Source of the DNA: an uncultured Halomonas sp.
GTDB lineage: Bacteria; Pseudomonadota; Gammaproteobacteria; Pseudomonadales; Halomonadaceae
Assembly: GCF_947490095.1 (NCBI RefSeq)
Contig: NZ_CANLFS010000012.1
Span: 25,464-89,463, forward strand
DNA: 64,000 nt
Direction: 5' to 3'
Below the pieces are notes generated by a model. It had not been told where the DNA came from. It ran no database searches and saw only the letters and a program-made list of their open reading frames with translations. This document shows, piece by piece, positions 38,362-50,522 of this stretch. Numbering within the stretch: the first letter of the stretch is position 1; each line of letters opens with the position of its first letter. A program made the translations under genes and the position numbers.

Positions 38362-38985
38362 TCAGTCGCGGAAGGGCGCGACGTCGCCGCGGCCTTCCCG
38401 CAGGACCTCCGGCGGAAGGGCGCGCAGGTCCACCACGCTGGTCGGTTCCAGATGGCAGGCACCGCCATCGATGATCAGGTCGAGGTGATGGCTGAAGCGC
38501 TCGCGAATCTCCTCGGCATCGGTCATCGGCAGCTCCTCGCCCACCGGGATCAGGGTCACACTCATCAGCGGTTCCCCGAGAGTCTTGAGAAGCTCATGGG
38601 TAATGGCGTGGTCAGGCACCCGCACGCCGATGGAGCGACGCTTGGGGTGCAGCAGCAGCCGGGGCACCTCGGTGGTGGCAGTCAGGATAAAGGTATAGGC
38701 CCCCGGGGTATGGGCCTTGAGCAGGCGAAAGACGGCATTGTCCACCTTGGCATAGGTGCCGATCTCGGAGAGGTCGGAGCACACCAGGGTAAAATTGTGC
38801 TTGTCATCCAGGGAGCGCAGCCACTTGATCTTGTCGATGGCCTTCTTCTCGCCCAGATGGCAGCCCAGGGCATAGCCGGAATCGGTGGGATAGGCCACCA
38901 CGCCACCGGATCGAATGATAGCGACCGCCTGATCGATCAAGCGCTTCTGGGGGTTCTCGGGATGAATCTGGAAGAACTGGCTCAT
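38362..38985 (-). CDS. yciO: YciO-type Sua5/YrdC-family protein
   Basis: 207-residue member of the Sua5/YciO/YrdC fold, matching E. coli YciO (206) along its whole length: FFQIHPENPQKRLIDQAV, GGVVAYPTDSGYALGC, KHNFTLVCSDLSEIGTYAKVDNAVFRLLK, HTPGAYTFIL, GVRVPDHAI and VVDLRALPPEVLREGRGDVAPF. YrdC paralogues make threonylcarbamoyl-AMP for t6A; YciO itself is usually not the main enzyme, so that activity is uncertain. It begins three bases after the rnm stop, forming a two-gene unit with it, as in E. coli (yciV-yciO). Confidence 0.9.
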   Translation of the reverse strand: MSQFFQIHPENPQKRLIDQAVAIIRSGGVVAYPTDSGYALGCHLGEKKAIDKIKWLRSLDDKHNFTLVCSDLSEIGTYAKVDNAVFRLLKAHTPGAYTFILTATTEVPRLLLHPKRRSIGVRVPDHAITHELLKTLGEPLMSVTLIPVGEELPMTDAEEIRERFSHHLDLIIDGGACHLEPTSVVDLRALPPEVLREGRGDVAPFRD

Positions 38986-38987
38986 GA

Positions 38988-39893
38988 TCACGCTCCTGCA
39001 TTGAACCGCGGCGCCAGCCGCGGATGGGTCCATACCGGTGGCGTGGCAGTACGCGGCACCGGGCTCATGCTTCCCGGTGCCAGATGGCCGCCGGGAAAAT
39101 GAAAGTCGCTGCCCAGGGAGGCGTAGAGCCCACGTTCCTGGAGCTGGCGAGACAGGTCTCGGGTCACGTCGGGATTCTGAAAGCCACTGACCAGCTCGGC
39201 GGCCTGGCCGCCGGCGGCGGCGAAATCATCGAGCAGCAGGCCGCGCTTGCGGCGCGTCAGGGAATAGCGCACCGGGTGTGCCAGGACCGCCACCCCTCCC
39301 GCGGCGAGAATCCAGCGTACCGCCTCGGCCAGCCCCGGCCACAGCGCCTTGACGTCACCGGGCTTGCCGGCCCCCAGGTGTTTCTTGAAGGCGGTCGCGA
39401 CATCCGGGACCAGCCCCGCCGCCACCAGGGCCCGGGCGAAGTCCGGCCGGCCCAGGGGCCGTTCGCCGCCGGCCTGCTCTCGCGCCCTGGCCAGGGCGTC
39501 GTGGAGCCCGACCCTCTCCATGCGCGAGGCGATGGTCGCGGCGCGCTTCTCGCGGGCCACGGCCAGGGCCTCCAGGCCCTCGACCAGCTCCCCCCGCACC
39601 CCTTCGGGCAACAACCCCACCACATGAATACCCATGCCCCGCCACTGAGTGGAAAGCTCGGCGCCGGGCATCAGCACGAGACCCTCTTGCCGGGCGGCTG
39701 ACGCCGCCTCCGCTACGCCATCCAGGGTATCATGGTCGGTCAGCGCCATATGCGTCAGGCCCCGGGAGGCGCCCAGCGCCACGACACTTGCAGGTGACAG
39801 GGCGCCATCCGAGGCGGTGGAATGCATATGTAGATCGATGCGGAGGGGCTCGGGGTCGCCCTCGAAGCGAACGGGAAGTGGGGGCATGGGCAT
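38988..39893 (-). CDS. rnm: PHP-domain 5'-3' exoribonuclease RNase AM (YciV/TrpH)
   Basis: 301-residue PHP phosphoesterase. The metal-binding motifs are complete: DLHMHSTASDG, LTDHDTLDG, MPGAELST, VLAHPVRYSLTRRK and SLGSDFHFPG. E. coli RNase AM trims 5' ends of ribosomal RNA precursors and degrades short nucleotides. The ending VPRTATPPVWTHPRL matches the family C-terminus (L-x-P-x-x-PVW). It is upstream of yciO on the minus strand and divergent from yciI. Confidence 0.9.
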   Translation of the reverse strand: MPMPPLPVRFEGDPEPLRIDLHMHSTASDGALSPASVVALGASRGLTHMALTDHDTLDGVAEAASAARQEGLVLMPGAELSTQWRGMGIHVVGLLPEGVRGELVEGLEALAVAREKRAATIASRMERVGLHDALARAREQAGGERPLGRPDFARALVAAGLVPDVATAFKKHLGAGKPGDVKALWPGLAEAVRWILAAGGVAVLAHPVRYSLTRRKRGLLLDDFAAAGGQAAELVSGFQNPDVTRDLSRQLQERGLYASLGSDFHFPGGHLAPGSMSPVPRTATPPVWTHPRLAPRFNAGA

Positions 39894-40003
39894 GACGCCG
39901 ACCGGCGACTTTGTCAGAATGGCTTTCCATGGTGCGCCCCGGGCCGATGCCGGTCAATGGCGCCATCCCATGGCCCAGCCGTCCATAGAAGGAAATTAGC
40001 CCC

Positions 40004-40303
40004 ATGCTCTACGCGATCATCAGCGAGGATGTGAACAACAGCCTGGAACGCCGGCTCGCCGCCCGTCCCGACCACCTGGCTCGCCTGGAAGCATTACGCG
40101 ATGAGGGCCGCCTGGTGCTCGCCGGCCCTCATCCGGCGATCGACAGCGCCGACCCCGGCGAGGCCGGCTTCTCCGGTAGCCTGGTCGTCGCCGACTTCGA
40201 TAGCCTCGAGGCGGCCCAGGCCTGGGCCGACGCCGACCCCTACATGATCGCCGGGGTCTACGCGGGCGTAACGGTAAAGCCCTTCAAGAGGGTCCTTCCC
40301 TGA
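40004..40303 (+). CDS. yciI: YciI-family protein
   Basis: 99-residue ferredoxin-like alpha/beta protein of the YCII domain, with the conserved His in [11 protein letters not shown], the GPHP motif, and [24 protein letters not shown]. The function of the family is mostly unknown; some members resemble muconolactone isomerase-type enzymes. The proximity of rnm, yciO and yciI repeats a neighbourhood known from other gammaproteobacteria. Confidence 0.88.
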   Translation: MLYAIISEDVNNSLERRLAARPDHLARLEALRDEGRLVLAGPHPAIDSADPGEAGFSGSLVVADFDSLEAAQAWADADPYMIAGVYAGVTVKPFKRVLP

Positions 40304-40442
40304 ACAAACCCGCTTATCAACAGCCGGTTTTACACAGACACTGTGGACAACTCTGTTGAAACGCCGCGGATGCCTGCCGCCAGCCCCCTCGCCACGGTCC
40401 CGCGGCACCACTGATCAAATATTGAACGCCCCGGAGCCCCTC

Positions 40443-42458
40443 GTGACCGCCGCCCCCGATGGCCTGCCACCGCTCGCCGCCCTCGATAACGCCCGCCTCG
40501 ACTGGCGACACGATGCGAGTGGCGAGGCCGCGCCCCACTCCCCCGCCTTCGACGATGTCTACTTCTCTCGTCATGACGGTCGAGCCGAGACCGAACATGT
40601 CTTTATCGCCGGCAACCGCCTGGCGGAGCGCCTCGGCGCGTGGCAGGCATCGCGGCCCTTCGTGATCGGCGAGACCGGCTTCGGTACCGGGCTCAACATG
40701 CTGTGTGCCTGGGCCTGCTTCGACGCCCACGCCGCCCCCGGGGCCCGGCTGCACCTCGTCTCCACCGAGAAGTTCCCGCTCGACCGCGAAGACCTGGCCC
40801 GGGCACTGGCCTCCTGGCCCGACCTCGCCGAACGCAGCGAGAGGCTCGTGGCACAGTGGCCCGAGCCGGTGGCCGGCGTACACCGGCTGTGGCTCGCCGA
40901 GCGCGTCACCCTGGACCTGCACCTCGGCGATGCCGCCGAGCGCCTGGCGCTGCTCGACGGGCGGGTCGACGCCTGGTTCCTGGACGGTTTCGCCCCGGCG
41001 AAGAACCCGGAGATGTGGCACCCGGCATTGTTCCAGGCGATGGCGGCCCGCTCACGGCCGGGCGCCACCTTCGCCACCTTCACTTGTGCCGGCGTGGTCA
41101 AGCGGGGCCTCGCCGCGGCCGGTTTCACCTGGCACAAGGCACCGGGCTTCGGGCGCAAGCGCGAGATGCTGTGCGGCGAGATCACCGAGCCTCCCATCGA
41201 TGACCGCCGTCGGCGGACCCCCTGGTTCACACCACCCTTGCCCCGGCCCCCGCGCCATGTCGCGGTCATCGGCGCCGGCATCGCCGGTGCCAGCACCGCG
41301 GCCGCCCTGGCCAGGCGTGGCATCGCCGTGACCCTGGTCGACCGCCGCGCGCGTGCCGAACTCATCACCACTCACCTGCAGGGCGCGCTCTACGTCAAGC
41401 TGGCCGCCGACACCAATCGACAGAGCCGTACCTACCTGGCCGGGCTATTGCATAGCCGCCGCTGGCTGGCATGGCTCGACCCCCAACAGGCGCTATGGCG
41501 GGCCTGTGGCGTGCTGCAGCTGGCGATGAACGCGAAGGAGCAGGCGCGCCAGGCACGTTTCCTGGCCAACCACCCGCTTCCCGACAGCGTGGTCCGGGGG
41601 CTGGACGCCGAGACGGCCAGCGCCAGTGCCGGCATCGAGATCGAGACGCCGGCACTGGACTACCCCAACGCCGCCTGGGTCAAACCCATGGAGCTCTGTG
41701 CACGCCTGGCCGAAACGCCAGGCATTGCCTTCCATCGCGGCGAGGTGACGGCGCTGCGGCGACAGGCCATCGGCTGGACGCTGGAGATGGCCGACGGCGA
41801 AACCCTCGAGGCCGACCAGGTCATCGTCGCCGGTGCCGTGGAAACCGCCGCCTTCCCCCAGACGGCCTCCCTGCCGCTACAGCCGGTTCGCGGACAGCTT
41901 AGTCAGCTCGAACTGCCCTCCGGGTCGCCGCGACTGAAGCGCGTGGTCTGCGCCGGCGGCTACGTGCCCCCGGCAGCCGACGGTATTCTCAATTTCGGCG
42001 CCACCTTCGGCCCCGGCGATACCGACACGAACCCGCGCGATGCCGACCATGACGCCAACCTGAAGGAGCTCGAGAGGGGGCTGCCCCACTTCGTCGCCGC
42101 CCTGCGTGACGCCGGCGCCGACCTCGCCCCCGAGCGGCTCACCGCCCTGGTCGGGGTCCGCGCGGCGAGCCCCGACAAGAGCCCCTACTGTGGCCCCGTG
42201 CCCGATGCCGACGCCTGGCGGCAGGCCTATGCCGTGCTGGCCAAGGACGCCACCCGCATTCCCGAAACGCCTGGGCCGCATCACCCGGGACTCTGGGTCA
42301 GCACCGCCCATGGTTCCCGCGGCCTGGCCAGCGCCCCGCTGTGTGCCGAACTGCTGGCCTCACGGATCTGCAACGAGCCCCTCCCCCTGGAGCAGCCCCT
42401 GGCGGACCACCTGCACCCCGGCCGAAGGGTCATCCGCGACCTGATAAGGGGAAACTGA
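40443..42458 (+). CDS. mnmC: Bifunctional tRNA mnm5s2U modification enzyme MnmC
   Basis: Final two steps of mnm5s2U34 formation in Lys, Glu and Gln tRNAs. The product is 671 residues (E. coli 668). The N-terminal SAM methyltransferase half has FDDVYFS, VIGETGFGTGLNML and VDAWFLDGFAPAKNPEMW. The C-terminal FAD oxidase half begins VAVIGAGIAGASTAAALARRG and ends WVSTAHGSRGLASAPLCAELLA. The frame is open from 40356. The GTG at 40443 is preferred because GGAG lies six bases before it and the family has few residues before the FDDVYFS block. Confidence 0.93.
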   Translation: MTAAPDGLPPLAALDNARLDWRHDASGEAAPHSPAFDDVYFSRHDGRAETEHVFIAGNRLAERLGAWQASRPFVIGETGFGTGLNMLCAWACFDAHAAPGARLHLVSTEKFPLDREDLARALASWPDLAERSERLVAQWPEPVAGVHRLWLAERVTLDLHLGDAAERLALLDGRVDAWFLDGFAPAKNPEMWHPALFQAMAARSRPGATFATFTCAGVVKRGLAAAGFTWHKAPGFGRKREMLCGEITEPPIDDRRRRTPWFTPPLPRPPRHVAVIGAGIAGASTAAALARRGIAVTLVDRRARAELITTHLQGALYVKLAADTNRQSRTYLAGLLHSRRWLAWLDPQQALWRACGVLQLAMNAKEQARQARFLANHPLPDSVVRGLDAETASASAGIEIETPALDYPNAAWVKPMELCARLAETPGIAFHRGEVTALRRQAIGWTLEMADGETLEADQVIVAGAVETAAFPQTASLPLQPVRGQLSQLELPSGSPRLKRVVCAGGYVPPAADGILNFGATFGPGDTDTNPRDADHDANLKELERGLPHFVAALRDAGADLAPERLTALVGVRAASPDKSPYCGPVPDADAWRQAYAVLAKDATRIPETPGPHHPGLWVSTAHGSRGLASAPLCAELLASRICNEPLPLEQPLADHLHPGRRVIRDLIRGN

Positions 42459-42470
42459 TCCCGGGGGCTC

Positions 42471-44869
<2,399 letters not shown>

Positions 44870-44880
44870 TTACCAAAGCA

Positions 44881-44914
44881 ACAACCCTCGTGGGGCCTAT
44901 CCCACGAGGGTTGT
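44881..44914 (-). terminator. Long hairpin between zipA and ligA
   Basis: A perfect 14-bp stem (ACAACCCTCGTGGG / CCCACGAGGGTTGT) with a short loop lies between the zipA stop and the ligA start. The minus strand after it reads TGCTTTGG, only a weak U tract, so partial termination is likely. Confidence 0.65.
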
Positions 44915-44944
44915 CTTCGAGCGTCAGGCGTCGGGAGGGAGGCG

Positions 44945-46786
44945 CTAGTTCACCTGGTAACGATGCAGGCGATTACGCCGCACGAAATCCTGAACACGCT
45001 GGCGGGCAAACTCCACCGTCTGAGCGGTCATCACGCTCTGGTGTTCGTCCTTCAACTCTCCTCCCATATGCCGCACGATCACCATGGCGGTCTCCACCAC
45101 CGCCTCGAAGGCGGCGCCGCAGTCCTCGGCCCCCGGCAAGGGCATCAGCAGCGTGACCCCCGGCGTACGGAAGTCGTCGATCGCCTCGATGGGGAAGGTC
45201 CCGGGCTTGACCACATTGACCATGGAGAACTGCAGGCGACTCTCGGGATCCTCGGTCTCGAAGCGATGAAAGATACCCATCTCCCGGTCGTAGCGCAGGC
45301 CACAGGCCAGCATCAGATCGAGCAGCGCCGTGCCGGAGAACCCTTCCTCCTCGCGCGCCATCACCGAGATAACAATGATCTCCTCGGCCTGGCTAAGCGT
45401 CAGGCGGGCATGTTCGGCGCTCACGTCGTGACGCAGCGCCTTCTCCAGCACCGGGTGAACGCGCACCTTGTCACTATGGCGAGAGGCCTCGAATGCCTCC
45501 TGCTCCGCGGACGCCACGGCATCGTTCGCTTCGACCGAGTCCTGGGGGGCGAAGAGAGGGTCACCGTCGCCCTCCAGGCGGCGGTGCTCGGCATCACGCG
45601 CGAGTCGGTCCGACTCCTTCTCCGCCTGGGCCTGACGCTTGCGTTCCGCGTCATCGGCCGCCTTGCGGGCCTTCTCTTCGTCGCGGCGAATCTTGTCCTG
45701 GCGTTTCTGCTCGCGACGCTCGGCCAGTCCCTTCTGCAGCGATGCCCCGAAGCGCTGAACGGAAACACCCATGCGCTTCGAATTGCTCTTCAGGGAATCC
45801 CCGACACCATCGAAGTCCACCAGGCGATAACGCTCGTCGTCGTCGACGTCTTCGTGGTCTCGAGGATCGGCGGCGAGGGGTTCAGCGGACGAGGCATCGC
45901 CCGCGTCGTCCCGCTCCGGTTCGTCTTCTGACGTGGCCGGCGACGGATGCGCCTCATCGAGGGCACCGAGGGTCGGCTCGCGACGCTCCAACTCTTCCGA
46001 AGCCGGAGTGTCTTGCGGCGATGCCGGCGCCGCGGCTACCGCCGGCTCAGGCGCCGCCGGTGTCGGCGGCTCGGCGGCCATCGGCGCGGGCTCAGGCGCT
46101 TCCGATGTCGTCGGCTCGGCCGCCATTCGCGCGGGCTCAGGCGCTTCCGGTGTCGTCGGCTCGGCCGCCATTCGCGCGGGCTCAGTCGCTTCCGGTGTCA
46201 GCGACTCGGCGGCCATCGGCGCGGGCTCAGGCGCTTCCGGTGTCGGCGACTCGGCCGCCATTCGCGCGGGATCAGGCGCTTCCGATGTCAGCGGCTCGGC
46301 CGCCATTCGCGCGGGCTCAGGCGCTTCCGGTGTCAGCGGCTCGGCGGCCATCGGCGCGGGCTCAGGCGCCTCCTGTGTCGGCCGAGTCGCTGCCGCCGCG
46401 GGTTCGGTCATCGTCGCCGTCGGCGCCGAGGCTACCCGGGACGCGGACTCCGCGGCTGTCATTTCGGGCTCGTCCTGACGGGCCCCGGAAGTCTTCCAAT
46501 CGGACAGCACGCGGGACGGCCCCGGGTGGTCCTGTCGTTGGAGCTTGGGTTTGGGCTGCACACGGTCATGGTCGGCGGGCCTGACGACTCGCGCCCCTCC
46601 GTTGGGCAGCTCCCAGTTGATCTCGGCCTTGCGGGCCTCTTCCTCGGGGTCTGTTCCCTGGGCGTGCTCTCCCACCTCATCGAGGCGAGGAATGCGTCGT
46701 TGGCGCTGCAGGCGACGCACCCCATCGATCACGATAAGGGTCACCAGCGCCAACCCCAGGATGATCAGCCACTCTCTAAGTTCCAT
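44945..46786 (-). CDS. zipA: Cell division protein ZipA with an expanded repeat linker
   Basis: Membrane anchor for FtsZ. The product is 613 residues, nearly twice E. coli ZipA (328). An N-terminal TM (about 6-22, REWLIILGLALVTLIVIDGV) is followed by a basic segment. A Pro/Ala/Glu-rich linker then contains a 15-residue unit (consensus TPEAPEPARMAAEPL) repeated about eight times. A charged Lys/Arg/Glu helical section (about 355-410) precedes the C-terminal FtsZ-binding domain, with ARLTLSQAEEIIVISVMAREEEGFSGTALLDLMLACGLRYDREMGIFHRFE and SMVNVVKPGTFPIEAIDDFRTPGV. It is positioned between smc and ligA, the conserved order. Confidence 0.92.
   Translation of the reverse strand: MELREWLIILGLALVTLIVIDGVRRLQRQRRIPRLDEVGEHAQGTDPEEEARKAEINWELPNGGARVVRPADHDRVQPKPKLQRQDHPGPSRVLSDWKTSGARQDEPEMTAAESASRVASAPTATMTEPAAAATRPTQEAPEPAPMAAEPLTPEAPEPARMAAEPLTSEAPDPARMAAESPTPEAPEPAPMAAESLTPEATEPARMAAEPTTPEAPEPARMAAEPTTSEAPEPAPMAAEPPTPAAPEPAVAAAPASPQDTPASEELERREPTLGALDEAHPSPATSEDEPERDDAGDASSAEPLAADPRDHEDVDDDERYRLVDFDGVGDSLKSNSKRMGVSVQRFGASLQKGLAERREQKRQDKIRRDEEKARKAADDAERKRQAQAEKESDRLARDAEHRRLEGDGDPLFAPQDSVEANDAVASAEQEAFEASRHSDKVRVHPVLEKALRHDVSAEHARLTLSQAEEIIVISVMAREEEGFSGTALLDLMLACGLRYDREMGIFHRFETEDPESRLQFSMVNVVKPGTFPIEAIDDFRTPGVTLLMPLPGAEDCGAAFEAVVETAMVIVRHMGGELKDEHQSVMTAQTVEFARQRVQDFVRRNRLHRYQVN
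46032..46391 (-). repeat. 45-bp tandem repeat array inside zipA
   Basis: Seven near-perfect 45-base units (46077-46391) plus one degenerate unit (46032-46076), all in frame with zipA. Units differ by a few substitutions, including alternation of Arg and Pro at one position. Copy-number change would lengthen or shorten the linker without frameshift. Confidence 0.9.
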
Positions 46787-46961
46787 GGATTGTCAGCCTT
46801 TCGCTAGGGCGCCATGCCATATGGTTGTCCGTCACCAGCATAGCGCGATTGCCGCAAAAATGGCCAATTTTTTTGTTTGTCAAGCATCGGTGATGTATCA
46901 CGCCAAGCGTCCTTCGCCCTTCGCCCTCGCCTTTCGGTGACGCCTCTGCATCCCTGCAATA

Positions 46962-46973
46962 CAACATATGTTG
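46962..46973. promoter_or_regulatory. 12-bp palindrome in the smc-zipA gap
   Basis: CAACATATGTTG is perfectly self-complementary and lies in the 225-bp gap 46787-47011, upstream of zipA. The gap also holds a TTGACA (minus, 46878-46883) as a possible zipA -35, without a convincing -10. Nothing else was recognised. Confidence 0.3.
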
Positions 46974-47011
46974 CTTCCTTGTCATCCCTTTTGGATTCTG
47001 TCTTCAAGCCC

Positions 47012-50000
47012 TCAGGCCTCGGCAAGAGCCGCGGCCTCCTCGACATCCACCGCCACGAGGCGTGATACCCCCGGCTCCTGCATCGTCACCCCCATCAACC
47101 GCTCGCCGGCTTCCATGGCGATCTTGTTGTGGGTGATGTAGATGAACTGCACGCTCTCGGACATCTCCTTTACCAGTCTGGCATAGCGGCCCACATTGGC
47201 GTCATCCAGGGGGGCATCCACCTCATCCAGCATACAGAAGGGCGCCGGATTGAGCTGAAAGATGGCGAATACCAGCGACAGGGCCGTCAATGCCTTCTCG
47301 CCTCCCGACAGCAGATGAATGGTACTGTTTTTCTTGCCTGGCGGGCGCGCCATGATGGCGACGCCGGTCTCCAGCAGGTCGTCGCCGGTAAGCGTCAACC
47401 ACGCGGTTCCGCCACCGAAGACGCGCGGAAAGAGCGCTTGCAGTCCCGCATTGACGCGTTCGAAGGTGTCACGGAATCGGCTTCGGGTTTCCTGGTCGAT
47501 GCGCCGAATGGCGCGGCCGAGGGTCTCCAGCGCCTCGTTCAGTTCGGCCTGCTGCGCCTCCAGATAATCGCGGCGCTCGGCCTGCTGGTCATACTCCTCG
47601 ATGGCCGCCAGGTTGATGGCGCCCAGGCGCCGAATACGCCCCGCGAGCTCCTCCAGGCGCGTCTGCCAGGCCGACTCCGTGGCGTTGGGGTCCAGGGTCT
47701 CGGCGAGCCGATGCTCATCATGTCCCAGCTCCCGCAGCTGCTCATCCTGTCCCTCGGCCTTGAGGCTCAGTGCCTGGACCTGCATGCGCGATTCCTGCAG
47801 GCGCTCACGAATGCCATCCAGGGCCCGCTCATGGCCCTGGCGGGCCTGCTCGTCCTCTCGCAGCCGCTCGACCAGCTCGGAGGTCCGGGCACGCACCGCA
47901 TTGAGGCTGCGCTCCTCTCGCTCGCGACGATCGAGCAGCTCCTCGAGGCGCTCGCGGCGCTCCTCTTCGGGCTCGGAGAGCCTCTCGCGCTCCTCCTCCA
48001 GCTCCGCGAGACGCCCCTCGAGCCGTTCTCGGGTCTCCCCCGCTCGCCCCTGCTGCTCGGCCAGACCGGTACGCTCGGCGGCCAGGCGCTCCTGCTCCAG
48101 GGCCAGGCGCTGCAACTGCTCGGCCAGAGGCCGCTGCTGGCCACGCAGCCCCGTCAGCCGTTCCCGGGCCGACTGACGCGCTCTTTCCAGCCGCTCGCGC
48201 CGCTCGGCCCCCTCTTCCAGGCGGGCCATGGCGGCCTGCCAGTGCTCGCGCACCTCATCGATGGCCAGGCACGCCTCGGCCCGCGACTCTCCCAGCCCGG
48301 TCAGTTCCTCGGCAAGCTCAAGGGCACGCCCCTGCAAGTGCTCCAGGCGGCTGCCCAGGCCACTCTCCTGGACGGCCAGCTGCTGGTAGCGACGCTCGAG
48401 GTCACGCTCCGCCTGGCGGCACGCCTCGAGGTCGGCCTCGGTGCCCTCGACGCGCTCATTGGCCGATGCCAGGTTGGCCTCGTGGTCGGCCAGGCGAGCC
48501 TCGACGCGATCCAGCGTCTCGCGCACATCATGCTGCCGGCGCCGGCTTACCAGCAGGGCATCCGGGCCATCACCACCACCACGCTGACGTGCCCAGTTGC
48601 ATCCCAGCCACAGCCCATCGGCGGTGATCAGGCTCTCGCCGGGGGCCAGCTCATGACGCCGCGACCAGGCATCATCGCGGCTCGCGACGCAGCGCACCGT
48701 CGCCAACCATCGACCGGCGGCCCCGGCGCCGTCCACTCGGGCGGCCAGGCTGTCGGACGGCGCCTCGACCTCGCCCGCCTCCACCAGTCCCAGCTCCCCC
48801 GGCGAGGCCGCCAGGGCCGCGAAGCGCCCCTCCAGGGGCATTATCCGGGCGCGTAACCAGGGAGCCAGCACCCAGGAGACGACGGCTTCCCACCCCGAGG
48901 CCACCGTCAGACACTCTCCGAGGCGTGGCGTATCCTCGAGGCCGTGCTCGGCGAGGTGGGCATTCAGGGCCTCATCATGGTCGGCCAGTCCCGCCTCGAT
49001 CAGCGCCTCGAGGGAGGCCAGCTCACCGGCCAGCTCGCTACGCGCCTGGCGCTCAACCTCACGCCCGGCTTCCGCGGTGCGCATGGCTTCCCGGGCGGCG
49101 TCTCGGGCCTCGGCAAGCGCCCCTCGTCGATCCTCCAGGGCCTCGCGCTCCAGCTCGACCTCGGCCAGCTGCTCGGCGATCGCGTCACGCTCTGAGGTCA
49201 ATGCCTGGAGATCGGGCAGCTCCTGCTGCTGCTGGCGGCGGCGGGCCAGGTCGGCATCGAGCCCCTCCAGGCGCGCCTCGAGGTCGCGCAGGCGATCCTG
49301 GCGGCGCTCCGCCTCTCGGTGGGTCTCGCGCCACTGTTCGCTGAACGCCTCCCAGGCCTCGTCGGCCTCTTCCGCCTCGGGTTCGGCCTCCTCCAGGGCG
49401 GCCTCCAGCTCCTCGAGGCGCTCGGCGAGTTCTTCGCGCTCGGGAACGAGCGTCGCCAGGCGCTCGTCGAGGCCGACAAGACGCTCGCCGTCATCTTCTC
49501 CGAGGCGGTCGAGGTCGGCCAGCTCACGGCGCAGCGCCTCGAGATCCCGGGCCAGCTGAGCATCCCGGGCGCGACCATGCTCCAGGTCCTGCTCCAGGCG
49601 GGCGATAGCGGTCGTGGTCTCGAAGAAGCGGGACTGTTCGGCATCGAGCTCGGCGGCCAACCGGTCATGGTCGGCGCGGGCCTCTTCGAGGCGAGTCTCG
49701 CACTGGCGAAGCCCCAGCACCTCACGCTCCACGGCGGTCTCGAGCTCGGCGACGCGACGCGCTTCCTCATCCTGGCTGGCCCGCAGGGCACGCGCCCGCA
49801 GCAGGGCCAGCTCGCCCTTGACGCGATGCTCGTCGTTCTTGAGCTGCTGGTAGCGGCGGGCCGCCTCGGCCTGGCGCTTCAAACGCTCGAGCTGCTTGTC
49901 GAGCTCCTCGCGAATATCCTCCAGGCGCTCCAGGTTCTCCTGGGTACGCCGCATGCGATTCTCGGTCTCGCGGCGCCGCTCCTTGTACTTGGAGATGCCC

Positions 50001-50503
50001 GCCGCCTCCTCGAGGGTGGCGCGCAGATCATCGGGACGCGCCTCGATCAGCCGCGAGATCATGCCCTGGCCGATGATCGCGTAGGAGCGCGGACCGAGTC
50101 CCGTGCCCAGAAAGAGGTCGGCGATGTCGCGGCGACGGCATTTCTGGCCGTTGAAGAAATAGCTCGACTGCCCCTCTCGGGTCACCTGGCGCTTGACCGC
50201 GATCTCGGCGTATTGGGCGTAGGGCCCGCCCATGGTGCCGTCGCGATTATCGAAGTGCAGCTCGATGGCGGCCTGGCCCACCGGCTTGCGGCCGGTAGAG
50301 CCGTTGAAGATGACGTCGGCCATGGACTCGCCACGCAGGGTCTTGGCCGACGATTCCCCCATCACCCAGCGCACCGCATCGATGATGTTGGACTTGCCAC
50401 AGCCATTGGGCCCGACGACGGCGGTCATGTTGCTGTCGAAGGGCACGGTGACCGGGTCAACGAAGGACTTGAAGCCCACCAGGCGAATCGATGTCAGGCG
50501 CAT
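47012..50503 (-). CDS. smc: Chromosome segregation ATPase SMC
   Basis: Structural maintenance of chromosomes protein, working with ScpA/ScpB encoded at 14067-15835. The product is 1163 residues. Walker A is VVGPNGCGKSNIIDAVRWVMGE, and long coiled coils lie at about residues 165-490 and 660-990. A hinge lies between them, with GLEDTPRLGECLTVASGWEAVVSWVLAPWL. The signature is LSGGEKALTALSLVFAIFQL and Walker B is FCMLDEVDAPLDDANVGRY. This is a true SMC rather than MukB. Upstream gene ccmI ends 20 bp before the smc start on the same strand. Confidence 0.97.
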   Translation of the reverse strand: MRLTSIRLVGFKSFVDPVTVPFDSNMTAVVGPNGCGKSNIIDAVRWVMGESSAKTLRGESMADVIFNGSTGRKPVGQAAIELHFDNRDGTMGGPYAQYAEIAVKRQVTREGQSSYFFNGQKCRRRDIADLFLGTGLGPRSYAIIGQGMISRLIEARPDDLRATLEEAAGISKYKERRRETENRMRRTQENLERLEDIREELDKQLERLKRQAEAARRYQQLKNDEHRVKGELALLRARALRASQDEEARRVAELETAVEREVLGLRQCETRLEEARADHDRLAAELDAEQSRFFETTTAIARLEQDLEHGRARDAQLARDLEALRRELADLDRLGEDDGERLVGLDERLATLVPEREELAERLEELEAALEEAEPEAEEADEAWEAFSEQWRETHREAERRQDRLRDLEARLEGLDADLARRRQQQQELPDLQALTSERDAIAEQLAEVELEREALEDRRGALAEARDAAREAMRTAEAGREVERQARSELAGELASLEALIEAGLADHDEALNAHLAEHGLEDTPRLGECLTVASGWEAVVSWVLAPWLRARIMPLEGRFAALAASPGELGLVEAGEVEAPSDSLAARVDGAGAAGRWLATVRCVASRDDAWSRRHELAPGESLITADGLWLGCNWARQRGGGDGPDALLVSRRRQHDVRETLDRVEARLADHEANLASANERVEGTEADLEACRQAERDLERRYQQLAVQESGLGSRLEHLQGRALELAEELTGLGESRAEACLAIDEVREHWQAAMARLEEGAERRERLERARQSARERLTGLRGQQRPLAEQLQRLALEQERLAAERTGLAEQQGRAGETRERLEGRLAELEEERERLSEPEEERRERLEELLDRREREERSLNAVRARTSELVERLREDEQARQGHERALDGIRERLQESRMQVQALSLKAEGQDEQLRELGHDEHRLAETLDPNATESAWQTRLEELAGRIRRLGAINLAAIEEYDQQAERRDYLEAQQAELNEALETLGRAIRRIDQETRSRFRDTFERVNAGLQALFPRVFGGGTAWLTLTGDDLLETGVAIMARPPGKKNSTIHLLSGGEKALTALSLVFAIFQLNPAPFCMLDEVDAPLDDANVGRYARLVKEMSESVQFIYITHNKIAMEAGERLMGVTMQEPGVSRLVAVDVEEAAALAEA

Positions 50504-50522
50504 CGGCGACTCCCCCGTCCGC

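Noticed and set aside
46032..46391. Regular repeats resembling a CRISPR array
   Set aside because: There are no spacers; 45-bp units abut directly and encode the ZipA linker in frame.
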